From the NCBI GenBank assembly GCA_019339365.1, contig CP079859.1:1736001-1800000 (forward strand): a stretch of DNA of 64,000 bases, given 5' to 3'. Each line of letters begins with the position of its first letter. Position 1 is the first letter of the stretch. The translations under genes and the position numbers were made by a program. Origin of the DNA: Vibrio neptunius. Lineage in GTDB: Bacteria > Pseudomonadota > Gammaproteobacteria > Enterobacterales > Vibrionaceae. The notes beneath the pieces were generated by a model. It did not search any database. It was not told the origin of the DNA and saw only the letters and a program-made list of their open reading frames with translations. Shown here piece by piece: positions 53,392 through 61,136 of this stretch.

Positions 53392-54034
53392 GATGAGTCG
53401 TCTCCCACGGCCAACTCAATATCCGCCCATTCTCAGGAACATCATCCCTGTCATGTGTCACCATCAGAGTAGGAATGTTTGCTTCTTCCAGTTGAGCGAT
53501 GACCCAGTCACGAAACTGTGTTCTAAGTTCTTTATCCAGTTTGCTAAATGGTTCATCCAACAGCGCCAGTTTAGGCTTGGCCAGCAGCATTCTGAGTAAG
53601 CTGACACGCGCACGTTGGCCGCCGGAGATCTGGTCAGGAAAAGAGTCCGAGAGTTGTGAGAGCTCAACCTTGTTCAATGCAGTTATAGCTTGATGGCGTC
53701 TTTCATCGCCTTTGATTGAGTTAGGAAGGGCAAAAGCGAGATTTTGCCACACGTTTAGATGTGGAAATAGCAAATCATCCTGAAACAGAATTCCAACTTG
53801 TCGCTGATGGGGTTCAAGTTCAGCCAAGTTAATGCCATTCAGTAGCACGTGTCCAGAATGGACAAACTCGCTACTCATATGCCCTGCAATTAAGCTCAAC
53901 AAGGTTGATTTCCCACATCCACTGGGGCCCATTAGACAAACGACTTCCTGCGCTGAAACGGATATATTCAAATCAGAGAATAGGGCTTCACCGTTGGTTT
54001 TATGGATGGCGAGGCTTTCTAGGGACAGCGTCAT
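53384..54034 (-). CDS. ynjD: ABC transporter ATP-binding protein (YnjD-like)
   Basis: This compact ABC ATPase of 216 residues has Walker A GPSGCGKST near residue 39, signature ISGGQRARVSL, and Walker B LALLDEPFSKLD. It should energise the adjacent permease. ATG 54034 (MTLSLESLAIHK) is preferred over ATG 54046 because AAGGA is better spaced. The start lies inside the end of the permease gene, so translation is coupled. Confidence 0.9.
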   Translation of the reverse strand: MTLSLESLAIHKTNGEALFSDLNISVSAQEVVCLMGPSGCGKSTLLSLIAGHMSSEFVHSGHVLLNGINLAELEPHQRQVGILFQDDLLFPHLNVWQNLAFALPNSIKGDERRHQAITALNKVELSQLSDSFPDQISGGQRARVSLLRMLLAKPKLALLDEPFSKLDKELRTQFRDWVIAQLEEANIPTLMVTHDRDDVPENGRILSWPWETTHHA

Positions 54035-55709
54035 GTGTAAGGGCATCCTTGTTCGTTTGTTGTTGATAATCAGGTTGTCTCAATGCGAATCTACCAATGA
54101 GGATGGCAGAGACAAAGAATACAAATGGCAAGATGGCTTGCCAAATCGCGTAGATGGCAGTAACACGTCGATCGAAGCCACTCGAAAGAGCGACAGCTTC
54201 CGTGGTCACGGTTGCAATCCTGCCTCCACCGAGCATCAAAGTGGGTAGATATTGCGCCAAGCTCACACTGGCTCCGACAGCCCACGCGTACAAGATGGCA
54301 GGCAGCAACAACTTAACCTTAATGTGAAAAAAAACAAAAAGAGGTGTTTTCCCAAGGCTTAATGCTGCTCGAGTATAGTTGTTGTCATAGCTTTGCCAAG
54401 GGCCATCCAGTGCTAAGTACACAAATGGAAACGCGAAGAACACGTGTGACCAGATAACCCAAACGTAATAGGCGTCACCGGACAAGTAGAGAGTGGTTAT
54501 CTGGATACCAAATAAGATAGAAAGCTGCGGGATAAGCATAGGTAAAGCAATGACATAACCTGGCAAATGCAAGCGAAAACGGAGACGACTTTCCTGAGCC
54601 ACAACGCCTAATATCACAGCAAAACAAGCGGTGACGGCAGCAATGATCAAACTTTGGTTAATCGTCGGTAATATATTGAGCCACTCATTGCTCCAAAAGC
54701 GGTCACTATATCGGGTTGGGAGCAGGTCCGGAAAGCGCCATCGATGAGCGAAACTCCAGATCAACATTAGTGGAAACATGACGCCGGCTAAAATGGCCGA
54801 GAAGGTAAACAGCGTTTTCCCGGGGAGATTAAACCCTCTTCGACCTGAGTATTGCCATTGACCAAAGTGACCGACGAGTAGTTTTTCGACCAACACGATT
54901 AAGACTAAAAGTAAACTGGCTAACACAAACAGCATAACTGCACCTGATGCCGCACGAGGGATAAGGGATAAGTCCGGATCGTTAAACCACTGCCAGACTA
55001 ATACGGCCAAAGTAGGTGGATTGGTTGGGCCCAAGATCAAACTCAAATCGACCACGGAAACGCCATAAGCCATCACGGCAAACAAAGCGAAGCGCATTCT
55101 TACTAACCAAAGAGGGAAGACCGACTTCCACCACATTTGTGCGGGTGAGTACCCCAGAGAGGAGCTGACTTGATACAATTTGTCGATTTTAATCTGCTGC
55201 AAAACGGGAATGCTCATGAGTAGCAAAAATGGTACTTCTTTAAATGAAAGTGCCATGGCTAACCCCAGTGCATAAGGGTCATGGACTAACCAAGTTACTT
55301 CATGTGTGTCGACGTCAATACCTAAGGTTTGTGCTAGCAAGCGTGCAACCATACCGGTTGGGGCGAATAGAAAAGCAAATCCAATCGCGAAAGCAACGTG
55401 AGGCATTGCTAGTAAAGGTGACAGCAGTGCTTCAACTTTACGCCAATGGCGGTCTAACCAAAGGCTTTGAAGAATGGCAAAGCAGATTAAGCAAGAAAGA
55501 TAAGTACTTACTATCGAACTGAATAAAGTCAGCCCAATAGAGTGCTTGATCCCAGGCCATTCGAAAAACTGCTGATAGCTGCTGAGTGAGAAATTGAACA
55601 GGCCAACAGGAGGAACGTAGCCAAATGATGAGAGCATTACACCAACTAATCCGGGGATTGTTGGTGCAATGCAAAGCAAAATTAATACTATGTACGCAGC
55701 TCTTAACAT
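54000..55709 (-). CDS. ynjC: ABC transporter permease, fused two-domain (YnjC-like)
   Basis: This large inner-membrane permease of 569 residues has two homologous halves, each with about six helices, as in ThiP/FbpB-type importers. The coupling loops are SSSLGYSPAQMWWKSVFP in the first half and RAALSLGKTPLFVFFHIKVKLLLP in the second. Two copies in one chain make a full transmembrane channel. It overlaps the ATPase gene by about 35 bases. E. coli YnjC has the same organisation but its substrate is not established. Confidence 0.9.
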   Translation of the reverse strand: MLRAAYIVLILLCIAPTIPGLVGVMLSSFGYVPPVGLFNFSLSSYQQFFEWPGIKHSIGLTLFSSIVSTYLSCLICFAILQSLWLDRHWRKVEALLSPLLAMPHVAFAIGFAFLFAPTGMVARLLAQTLGIDVDTHEVTWLVHDPYALGLAMALSFKEVPFLLLMSIPVLQQIKIDKLYQVSSSLGYSPAQMWWKSVFPLWLVRMRFALFAVMAYGVSVVDLSLILGPTNPPTLAVLVWQWFNDPDLSLIPRAASGAVMLFVLASLLLVLIVLVEKLLVGHFGQWQYSGRRGFNLPGKTLFTFSAILAGVMFPLMLIWSFAHRWRFPDLLPTRYSDRFWSNEWLNILPTINQSLIIAAVTACFAVILGVVAQESRLRFRLHLPGYVIALPMLIPQLSILFGIQITTLYLSGDAYYVWVIWSHVFFAFPFVYLALDGPWQSYDNNYTRAALSLGKTPLFVFFHIKVKLLLPAILYAWAVGASVSLAQYLPTLMLGGGRIATVTTEAVALSSGFDRRVTAIYAIWQAILPFVFFVSAILIGRFALRQPDYQQQTNKDALTHDAVPRKPRHP

Positions 55710-55736
55710 CTGGCTCTCGTAACTTAACGATTGTTC

Positions 55737-56878
55737 TTAATTACCGTAGCGTTTTTGCCATTCTGCTTCCAGAGCAGCCTGCCAGCTAGGGTGTGGTTCG
55801 GCAACGGATTTAAACAAGGTCGTTTTCTTTGCACTTCCTGTCAGGTATTGATTTTCAAGTACCGATGGATCGCCCCAGATAGACACATCGCCTTTGCGTG
55901 ATTGCGCTTCAGGGCTTAAAAGAAAATTAATAGCGACTAATGCACCTTCTGTCGCATTCGCATTCCATGGAATCGCTAGGAAATGTATGTTCGACAAAGC
56001 GCCTCCATCCATGGCGTACACAGTGGTACTTTCGGCCAGATTACCATTCGCCTGTGCGGAATAAACTGAGTTTGGATTAAACGTGATGGCTAAATCCAAC
56101 TGCCCATCGTCGAGCAATTGAACTGTTTCAGCAGAGCTTGCCGGGAATTGTTTGCCTTGGCGCCATGCGACTTTGTGAAATTCATCTAGGTACTTCCACA
56201 AAGGCGCAGTGACAGCATTGAAATCGACTTGTTCAACTGGTTTGGCTAGAGACGGATCATTAGCGGTCAGTTCGATTAATACGGCTTTAAGAAAACTGGT
56301 GCCATGGAATGCGGGTGGGCGAGGGTAGCTCAATTTGTTGGGAAATGCTTTGGCGTAGCTGAGCATTTCAGCATACGATGCTGGAGGGTTGTTGAGCGTC
56401 ATCTTATCGTGGATGAATACCAACTGGCCTACCCCCAAGGTGCTTCTAATCCTTCAGTAGGCTCTGAGAAATCACTATCAACGGGCAAGGACTTATCGAC
56501 TTTTTGCCAACTCGGTAAACGTTCGACAAAAGGGCCGAAAAGCAGTTGGTTGTTCTTCATTGATTTGAAGTTTTCACCATTTATCCATACCATATCAACA
56601 CTGCCGCCAGTGTTCTTGCCGGCTGCTTTCTCTGCAATTAAGCGAGTTGTGGTTTCGGCGATATCCGTGACTTTGACATGTTTTAGCGTCACACCATATT
56701 GTGATTGCAATTGTTTATCTGCCCAGCGCAGATAGTTGTTGATTTCTTGACTGCCACCCCAAGCATGGAAGTACACGGTTTGTCCTTTTGCTTGCTCTGT
56801 TACTTGTTGCCAATTGTCTTGTGCCGTGACTCCGACAGACAGAAGTGCAGCAGAGATGAAAGTGATCAGCCTTTTCAT
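55737..56878 (-). CDS. ynjB: ABC transporter substrate-binding protein (YnjB-like, frameshifted)
   Basis: This periplasmic binding protein is about 380 residues after repair. It has a signal peptide (MKRLITFISAALLSVGVTAQ), then VYFHAWGGSQEINNYLRWADKQL, VDMVWINGENFKSMK and the C-terminal FLLSPEAQSRKGDVSIWGDPSVL. The frame breaks at 56432-56436 (five C, coding G) where six are needed; the extra base makes ...GLEAPWGVGQLVFIHD... continuous. The start is ATG 56878 with AAGGACAACC upstream. It resembles thiamine/iron/polyamine-type binding proteins of the class 1 fold; the ligand is unknown. First gene of ynjB-C-D-F. Confidence 0.88.
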
Positions 56879-57034
56879 GGTTGTCCTTACCCTTTGAATG
56901 AATCTATAAGTTTTGTGATAGACCGTGCTATCCATGCTTTTCATTCATTATGACTGAAAAAATTTAATTTTTTTATGTATTTGAAGGAATGGTAGACGGG
57001 TTGTATGAGATTTGTTCTCTTTTGCTACGGGCAA

Positions 57035-57064
57035 CAAAAAAGCAGCCATCAATCGACTGCTTTC
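57035..57064 (-). terminator. Terminator of the META-domain gene
   Basis: On the minus strand AAAGCAG ... CTGCTTT stem followed by TTTTTGTT, twenty bases after the stop. Confidence 0.7.
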
Positions 57065-57082
57065 GTTTATCCTTGCGGGTGA

Positions 57083-57529
57083 TTAGTTTTTCCAATCACT
57101 TAGCTTGAAAGTCAGAGTATGAAGGTCATTTTTAAGTACCATGCCTTCGTTGGTCAGGGATATGTCGCTCCATTCAGCGAGCGTTGTCGAGAATGACCGC
57201 TCTAAATCCATCGCGTCACCCATACACATTTTCATCGTCATGCCCATTTTTTCGATGCGGAACTGGTTATCCTTGAGTTCAGCTTGACCAAAGTAATTGT
57301 TACAACCAGCGTTGCCGTTGGCCATCATTTTTTCGCCCAATTCTAGGCGAGGTCGTTTTTGGTGGCCTTCCAGTTTGATTTCTTTTCCATCAATACTCAC
57401 CAGTTCCCAGTTGTGATGTTGAAGGTCCTGAACAGTTATTTGCTTCACATCGCCTCCATTGCTTGCGCAAGCCGTCATAACAAACGGTACAGTGACGGCA
57501 GCAAGTAATATTTTTGGGCTAAACTTCAT
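57083..57529 (-). CDS. META-domain (HslJ-like) lipoprotein
   Basis: The protein of 148 residues has a lipoprotein signal (KILLAAVTVPFVMTAC) and a META domain: NWELVSIDGKEI, RPRLELGEKMMANGNAGCNNYFGQAELKD, MTMKMCMGDAMDLERSF. HslJ-type META proteins are envelope proteins linked to stress and novobiocin resistance in E. coli, but their mechanism is unclear. It has its own promoter region (214 bases upstream) and terminator. Confidence 0.88.
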   Translation of the reverse strand: MKFSPKILLAAVTVPFVMTACASNGGDVKQITVQDLQHHNWELVSIDGKEIKLEGHQKRPRLELGEKMMANGNAGCNNYFGQAELKDNQFRIEKMGMTMKMCMGDAMDLERSFSTTLAEWSDISLTNEGMVLKNDLHTLTFKLSDWKN

Positions 57530-57743
57530 AGTAATGAACTCCGAAATATAGAAACATCAATCGACACTTTGCCGACTTTAATGGCACAAAGTATAGGTTA
57601 TAAACCACTGTTCTTGTCAGGTTAAGGTCATAGTTTGTTTGTAGTCACACAATGGAAGTGATTGAACTTTATTCAATTGTGGATGCGATAAAGTGGTTAT
57701 AGGTGCGTAAAGGGTAGCTGAGAAAACGATTGAAGAGGCACAT

Positions 57744-57992
57744 ATGGAGCAGCTAGAATTTTTTGTCGTCCCGAGCCCCTGTGTAGGCGTATGCACAGTA
57801 GATGAAAAAGGCTACTGTAAGGGCTGTATGCGCAAGCGTGAAGAGCGCTTTAATTGGCTTACTTTTACCCCTGCCGAGCAATTGCACATTATTAAACTAT
57901 GTCGCCAGCGCTATCGTCGGAAAAGACTCGGTGCCAAAGTTGAACAGCAAGCAGACTCGGGTCCCCAAAGTCCTCAGCAAGACCTTTTTTGA
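57744..57992 (+). CDS. DUF1289 family protein
   Basis: This small, basic protein of 82 residues has the DUF1289 pattern SPCVGVCTVDEKGYCKGCMRKREERFNWLTFTPAEQLHIIKLCRQRY. Four Cys are arranged as a possible metal or Fe-S site. The function is not known. GAGGC precedes the ATG. It is convergent with the 73-residue unknown gene downstream. Confidence 0.88.
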   Translation: MEQLEFFVVPSPCVGVCTVDEKGYCKGCMRKREERFNWLTFTPAEQLHIIKLCRQRYRRKRLGAKVEQQADSGPQSPQQDLF

Positions 57993-58064
57993 TTGCTTTA
58001 GACACTTTAAACAAACGCCAAGGTGAGAAGTATACCCTCTTGTTTATACCCCTCATGTCACTGG

Positions 58065-58286
58065 TTATTTTAACCCCCACTTGTCACTAACCCAGCCGCC
58101 AACATGCTCGTCGAAGTGATTGCCGCTAAAGCGATAATGCTTTTCTGTATGTAGTTCAGAATCAGACTTGGAGTCTAATAATCCTTGAATATAGTTAGCC
58201 ATGGGATCCCCGCAGTTGAGTCGCTCTTGCCGGGTAGCGACTTCTTTTATTAGTTGCAGGCGGTAGGAATTGCTTGCGCGCTTCAT
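58065..58286 (-). CDS. 73-residue conserved protein of unknown function
   Basis: A short hydrophilic protein is encoded here (KRASNSYRLQLIKEVATRQERL, then HYRFSGNHFDEHVGGWVSDKWGLK). I do not recognise a family. A perfect AAGGAGGAT Shine-Dalgarno lies eight bases before the ATG, which is strong evidence that it is translated. It appears monocistronic. Confidence 0.65.
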   Translation of the reverse strand: MKRASNSYRLQLIKEVATRQERLNCGDPMANYIQGLLDSKSDSELHTEKHYRFSGNHFDEHVGGWVSDKWGLK

Positions 58287-58622
58287 TGGGGAATCCTCCT
58301 TGGTAGTAACACTAATATGAAAAGTTAGAAGGCGATTAGGTAAGCGTCAATGTGAGAACACAAGATTAAAGATTATCTCTCTTTTTTATGGCGATTAAAT
58401 ACACGTATTGGGGTTGATTATTTTGATTATCGATAAGCACTTAGAGGTTTTTGTCTATTTTATAATGTAATTTAGTTGTCATAAAAACTTCATTTTTATC
58501 ATATGCTTCGTATGCAACTGAGTTTTTATTAAATGGAGGGGCAAGAGGAAGTGAGCAAATGCTTCAATAAATAAGACCCCGCATTGCGAGGTCTTAGGGG
58601 TAATTACTGGGCGAAAAGCGTG
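58287..58622. other. Intergenic region between the 73-residue gene and aspS
   Basis: Apart from the promoter of the 73-residue gene and the aspS terminator hairpin (AAGACC...GGTCTT, 58573-58595), this 336-base AT-rich stretch holds no recognisable gene or RNA. Confidence 0.5.
58573..58595 (-). terminator. Terminator of aspS direction
   Basis: On the minus strand AAGACCTCGC-AATGC-GGGGTCTT stem followed by ATTTATT. It lies 28 bases after the aspS stop. Confidence 0.75.
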
Positions 58623-59021
58623 CTAAGGTCTGGCTTGGCAAGTCTGCTTAGTTACGATTTCGTCCACCATTAACTGTCCGCGGCTGTTGCGCATTTTCAA
58701 TCGATAACCTAAACCGACATCCAAATTACTTTTGGTATCAGGATTGGTACAGTATGTGTTGATGCTTTGGCGAAGCACTTGCTGGATGGGTTTGGCGCCT
58801 TGGGCATCTTGGTTGTATACCATCATGATTTCTATGAACGGGCCTTTTGCACTGGCTCTCATGATAGAAAGTGGACCGGCTTCCATCGGCAACTCTGAAG
58901 CCAATAAACTGGCACGGTTGCTAGCGAGTAGCTCCAGCTGTCGTTGCTTGTCTCCCTCTGGTGATGTACAGCCTGCCATAAGAACAGCAGAGAGCGCAGC
59001 TAAGGCAATCTTTAATTTCAT
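58623..59021 (-). CDS. aspS: Type II secretion pilotin lipoprotein (AspS/GspS-beta-like)
   Basis: The 132-residue lipoprotein has the signal MKLKIALAALSAVLMAGC (lipobox). The mature part carries two Cys (INTYCTNPD and TKQTCQARP) placed for a disulfide, and a helix-rich start followed by strands (GYRLKMRNSRGQLMVDEIV). This matches the Vibrio AspS pilotin, which guides the type II secretion secretin GspD to the outer membrane and lies apart from the main gsp operon. The stop of yciI-like 59023 is one base upstream, so the two are cotranscribed. Assignment rests on motif memory, not a search. Confidence 0.75.
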   Translation of the reverse strand: MKLKIALAALSAVLMAGCTSPEGDKQRQLELLASNRASLLASELPMEAGPLSIMRASAKGPFIEIMMVYNQDAQGAKPIQQVLRQSINTYCTNPDTKSNLDVGLGYRLKMRNSRGQLMVDEIVTKQTCQARP

Positions 59022-59022
59022 C

Positions 59023-59319
59023 TTAAAATACTTTCTTGAAAGGTTTGACGATCACTTTTTCGTAGACACCTGCTTCAATATAAGGATCCGCATCGGCCCA
59101 GTTCTGAGCCTGTTCAAGGGATTCGAACTCAGCAATCACCGTAGAGCCTGTAAAACCAGCTTCGCCAGGGTTGTCCGAATCAATGGCTGGCATCGGGCCA
59201 GCGGTTAGTAGTCTGCCCTCATCTTGTAACTTTTGCAGGCGCTCTAGATGAGCAGGGCGAGCACTTAAACGTTTTTCCAACGAGTTTTCAACGTCTTGAG
59301 AGAAAATTACATACCACAT
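59023..59319 (-). CDS. yciI: YciI family protein
   Basis: This 98-residue alpha-beta ferredoxin-like protein is of the YCII family. It starts [29 protein letters not shown] with the conserved His, continues [13 protein letters not shown], and ends [22 protein letters not shown]. Members are small cytosolic proteins with proposed dehydrochlorinase-like or unknown activity. It lies in the conserved yciI-yciA-yciB neighbourhood of gammaproteobacteria, here with aspS following directly. Confidence 0.93.
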   Translation of the reverse strand: MWYVIFSQDVENSLEKRLSARPAHLERLQKLQDEGRLLTAGPMPAIDSDNPGEAGFTGSTVIAEFESLEQAQNWADADPYIEAGVYEKVIVKPFKKVF

Positions 59320-59432
59320 GTATAGATGTCCTTATAATAAATAAGCTACTAAGAAACCGCTTATTGTGTGATTAGCCTAACTCTACAGAATGTAACAGCT
59401 TTTTAAAGACCTTCTGACAGCAAAGTGTGAGA

Positions 59433-59831
59433 TTAGTTTTGTTTGATAGGGCGAGGTTTGCCTTCTGTGTCGATAGCCACATAGTTGAACGTAGCATCAC
59501 ACACCATGAAGCGATCTTCCACGCCGTGTTCTTTGACTGGTTTTACCCACACTTCCAGATCAATGCTCATCGATGTACGGCCAATCTTGGTACATTCACC
59601 GTAGCAGCATACAACATCGCCAACCTTAACTGGCTTTTTGAAAGTTATCCCTGAAACCGACACAGTGACAATTCGTCCACCAGATATTTCCTTTGCTAGA
59701 ATGCCGCCTGCTAAATCGAGCTGTGACATGATCCAACCACCAAATATATCGCCATTTGCATTGGTGTCTGCTGGCATGGCAAGGGTGCGTAAAAGCATTT
59801 GTCCCCGAGGGGAAGTGATTTCTTTACTCAT
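59433..59831 (-). CDS. yciA: Acyl-CoA thioester hydrolase YciA
   Basis: This hot-dog-fold thioesterase of 132 residues hydrolyses a wide range of acyl-CoAs. The conserved MPADTNANGDIFGGWIMSQLDLAGGILA contains the catalytic Asp, followed by VTVSVSGITFKKPVKVGDVVCCYGECTKIG. ATG 59831 (MSKEITSPRGQ) gives the standard length; an in-frame ATG at 59843 would add four residues. It forms part of the yciB-yciA-yciI cluster. Confidence 0.93.
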   Translation of the reverse strand: MSKEITSPRGQMLLRTLAMPADTNANGDIFGGWIMSQLDLAGGILAKEISGGRIVTVSVSGITFKKPVKVGDVVCCYGECTKIGRTSMSIDLEVWVKPVKEHGVEDRFMVCDATFNYVAIDTEGKPRPIKQN

Positions 59832-59845
59832 TTTGACATCCATAA

Positions 59846-59873
59846 AATTAAACAGCGGCCAATACAGCCGCTG
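59846..59873 (-). terminator. Terminator after yciB
   Basis: CAGCGG / CCGCTG stem with a GC-rich loop on the minus strand, followed by TTTAATTTTA. It partly separates yciB from yciA. Confidence 0.6.
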
Positions 59874-59923
59874 AAATACCCCAATGGGGAAAAATTAGTG
59901 TGGATTATATCAAAAACGTATGG

Positions 59924-60476
59924 TCAGTCACCAGAGTCGGCTTCGGGCTTGTCTTTTGGCAGATGTTTGTAGATATAGATACCGGTCAGCAAGGTAAAAC
60001 CAAATGTTGCTGCAAGTAGACCAAAGACTTTGAAATTGACCCACACATCAAGTGGTAGCTCAAACGCAACATACACGTTGAGTCCCGCACAGAGTGAAAA
60101 GAACACAACCCACGCCCAAGTGACCTTCGCCCATACTGGATCGGACAGGCTAATTTCTTTGCCAAGCATCCCCTTTATGGCCGATTTGCCAATGATATGG
60201 CTGACGGCAAGGCCGATTGCGAAGACCATGTATACAATGGTGACTTTCCACTTAATGAAATTGTCATCGTGTAGGAAAATGGTCAGGCCACCAAAAAAAG
60301 CCACCATCAAGAAGGTGATAAGCTGCATCTTTTCAACTTTTTTGTATAAGGCGTAGGTAACGATTATTTGAATTGCTGTCGCTACGATGAGAGCGCCTGT
60401 AGCTACGTAGATGTCGTGCATTTTATACAGGACAAAAAAAGATAATGAGCGGAATAAAATCGATCAGTTGTTTCAT
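59924..60476 (-). CDS. yciB: Inner membrane septation protein A, YciB (frameshifted in this sequence)
   Basis: This polytopic inner-membrane protein of about 183 residues after repair is linked to septation and envelope integrity, interacting with elongation and division proteins in E. coli. As written the open frame starts late, at [18 protein letters not shown]. Upstream, ATG 60476 begins [14 protein letters not shown], and dropping one of seven T (60434-60440 on the plus strand as A7) joins it in frame as ...[17 protein letters not shown].... This N-terminus is the family hallmark. Five hydrophobic segments are visible. Confidence 0.92.
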
Positions 60477-60603
60477 TGTAGAGTCTGTGAGTTGCCAAAT
60501 TGCCCTCAGTCTAACCAAATCTGTACAATTCACAATGGTTTAAGCCCCTGTTGCGATGATATACCGAAGCCAGCGATATCTTGCTGGCCTTGGCGTTGTA
60601 TCA

Positions 60604-60846
60604 TTAGGAGTGCATTTCAAAGTGTCGTATCAAGGGTTTGATGTCTTCTAGATAGCCTTCGCTTTTAAGGTTAGCGACAGCGACCTCCAGCTCCTCATTA
60701 GTCATGGAGAAACAGCTGGATTTACCAGTCATGTAATTGAGATAATCATGATACTCGTGTTCAGTGAAATGACCGATGCGATCAACTAACAAGCTTTTGA
60801 TTCCATGATGGATAAGGCGATAATACGTATGTCGATGAATTTCCAT
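60604..60846 (-). CDS. 80-residue protein of unknown function
   Basis: A small protein (MEIHRHTYYRLIHHGIKSLLVDRIGHF...) with a helical pattern, TEHEYHDYLNYMTGKSSCFSMTNEELEVAVANLKSEGYL, that loosely recalls the gp16/GemA-like fold of Mu-type phages (a YxxxLxxxTGKxS then LTxxEL...LK..G(F/Y) pattern). A GAGG ribosome site precedes the ATG. No phage genes are nearby, so it could be a domesticated remnant or an unrelated conserved Vibrio protein. Confidence 0.55.
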   Translation of the reverse strand: MEIHRHTYYRLIHHGIKSLLVDRIGHFTEHEYHDYLNYMTGKSSCFSMTNEELEVAVANLKSEGYLEDIKPLIRHFEMHS

Positions 60847-61136
60847 AAACAGCCTCTCTTATCTGCGTCTGCCCGGTAACCGTCTCAGGCTGATAAAGTG
60901 ACGGAGACAAATTATTGCCACTTTATCCTCGTTGATCATGTAGAAGCATAATGAGTGCCACAATCGAATAGGACTACACCAAAATGAACTTTCGTTCGCT
61001 GTATTAATCACTTAGAGAGTTCAATTTCGGTGTCAAATTTCAAACGCCAAATAATAATTGATACAAGAAAGATTGCTTTTGATCATCACCTCTCAGCGCC
61101 ACGCATTTTGCGAGTCGTTTTGAAATTGCAATAGCG
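60847..61136. other. Intergenic region downstream of the luxN-like gene
   Basis: No gene is recognised. It contains the promoter region of the 80-residue gene and the end of the LuxN-like transcript. No clear intrinsic terminator with a T run was found immediately after the 61137 stop. Confidence 0.45.
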
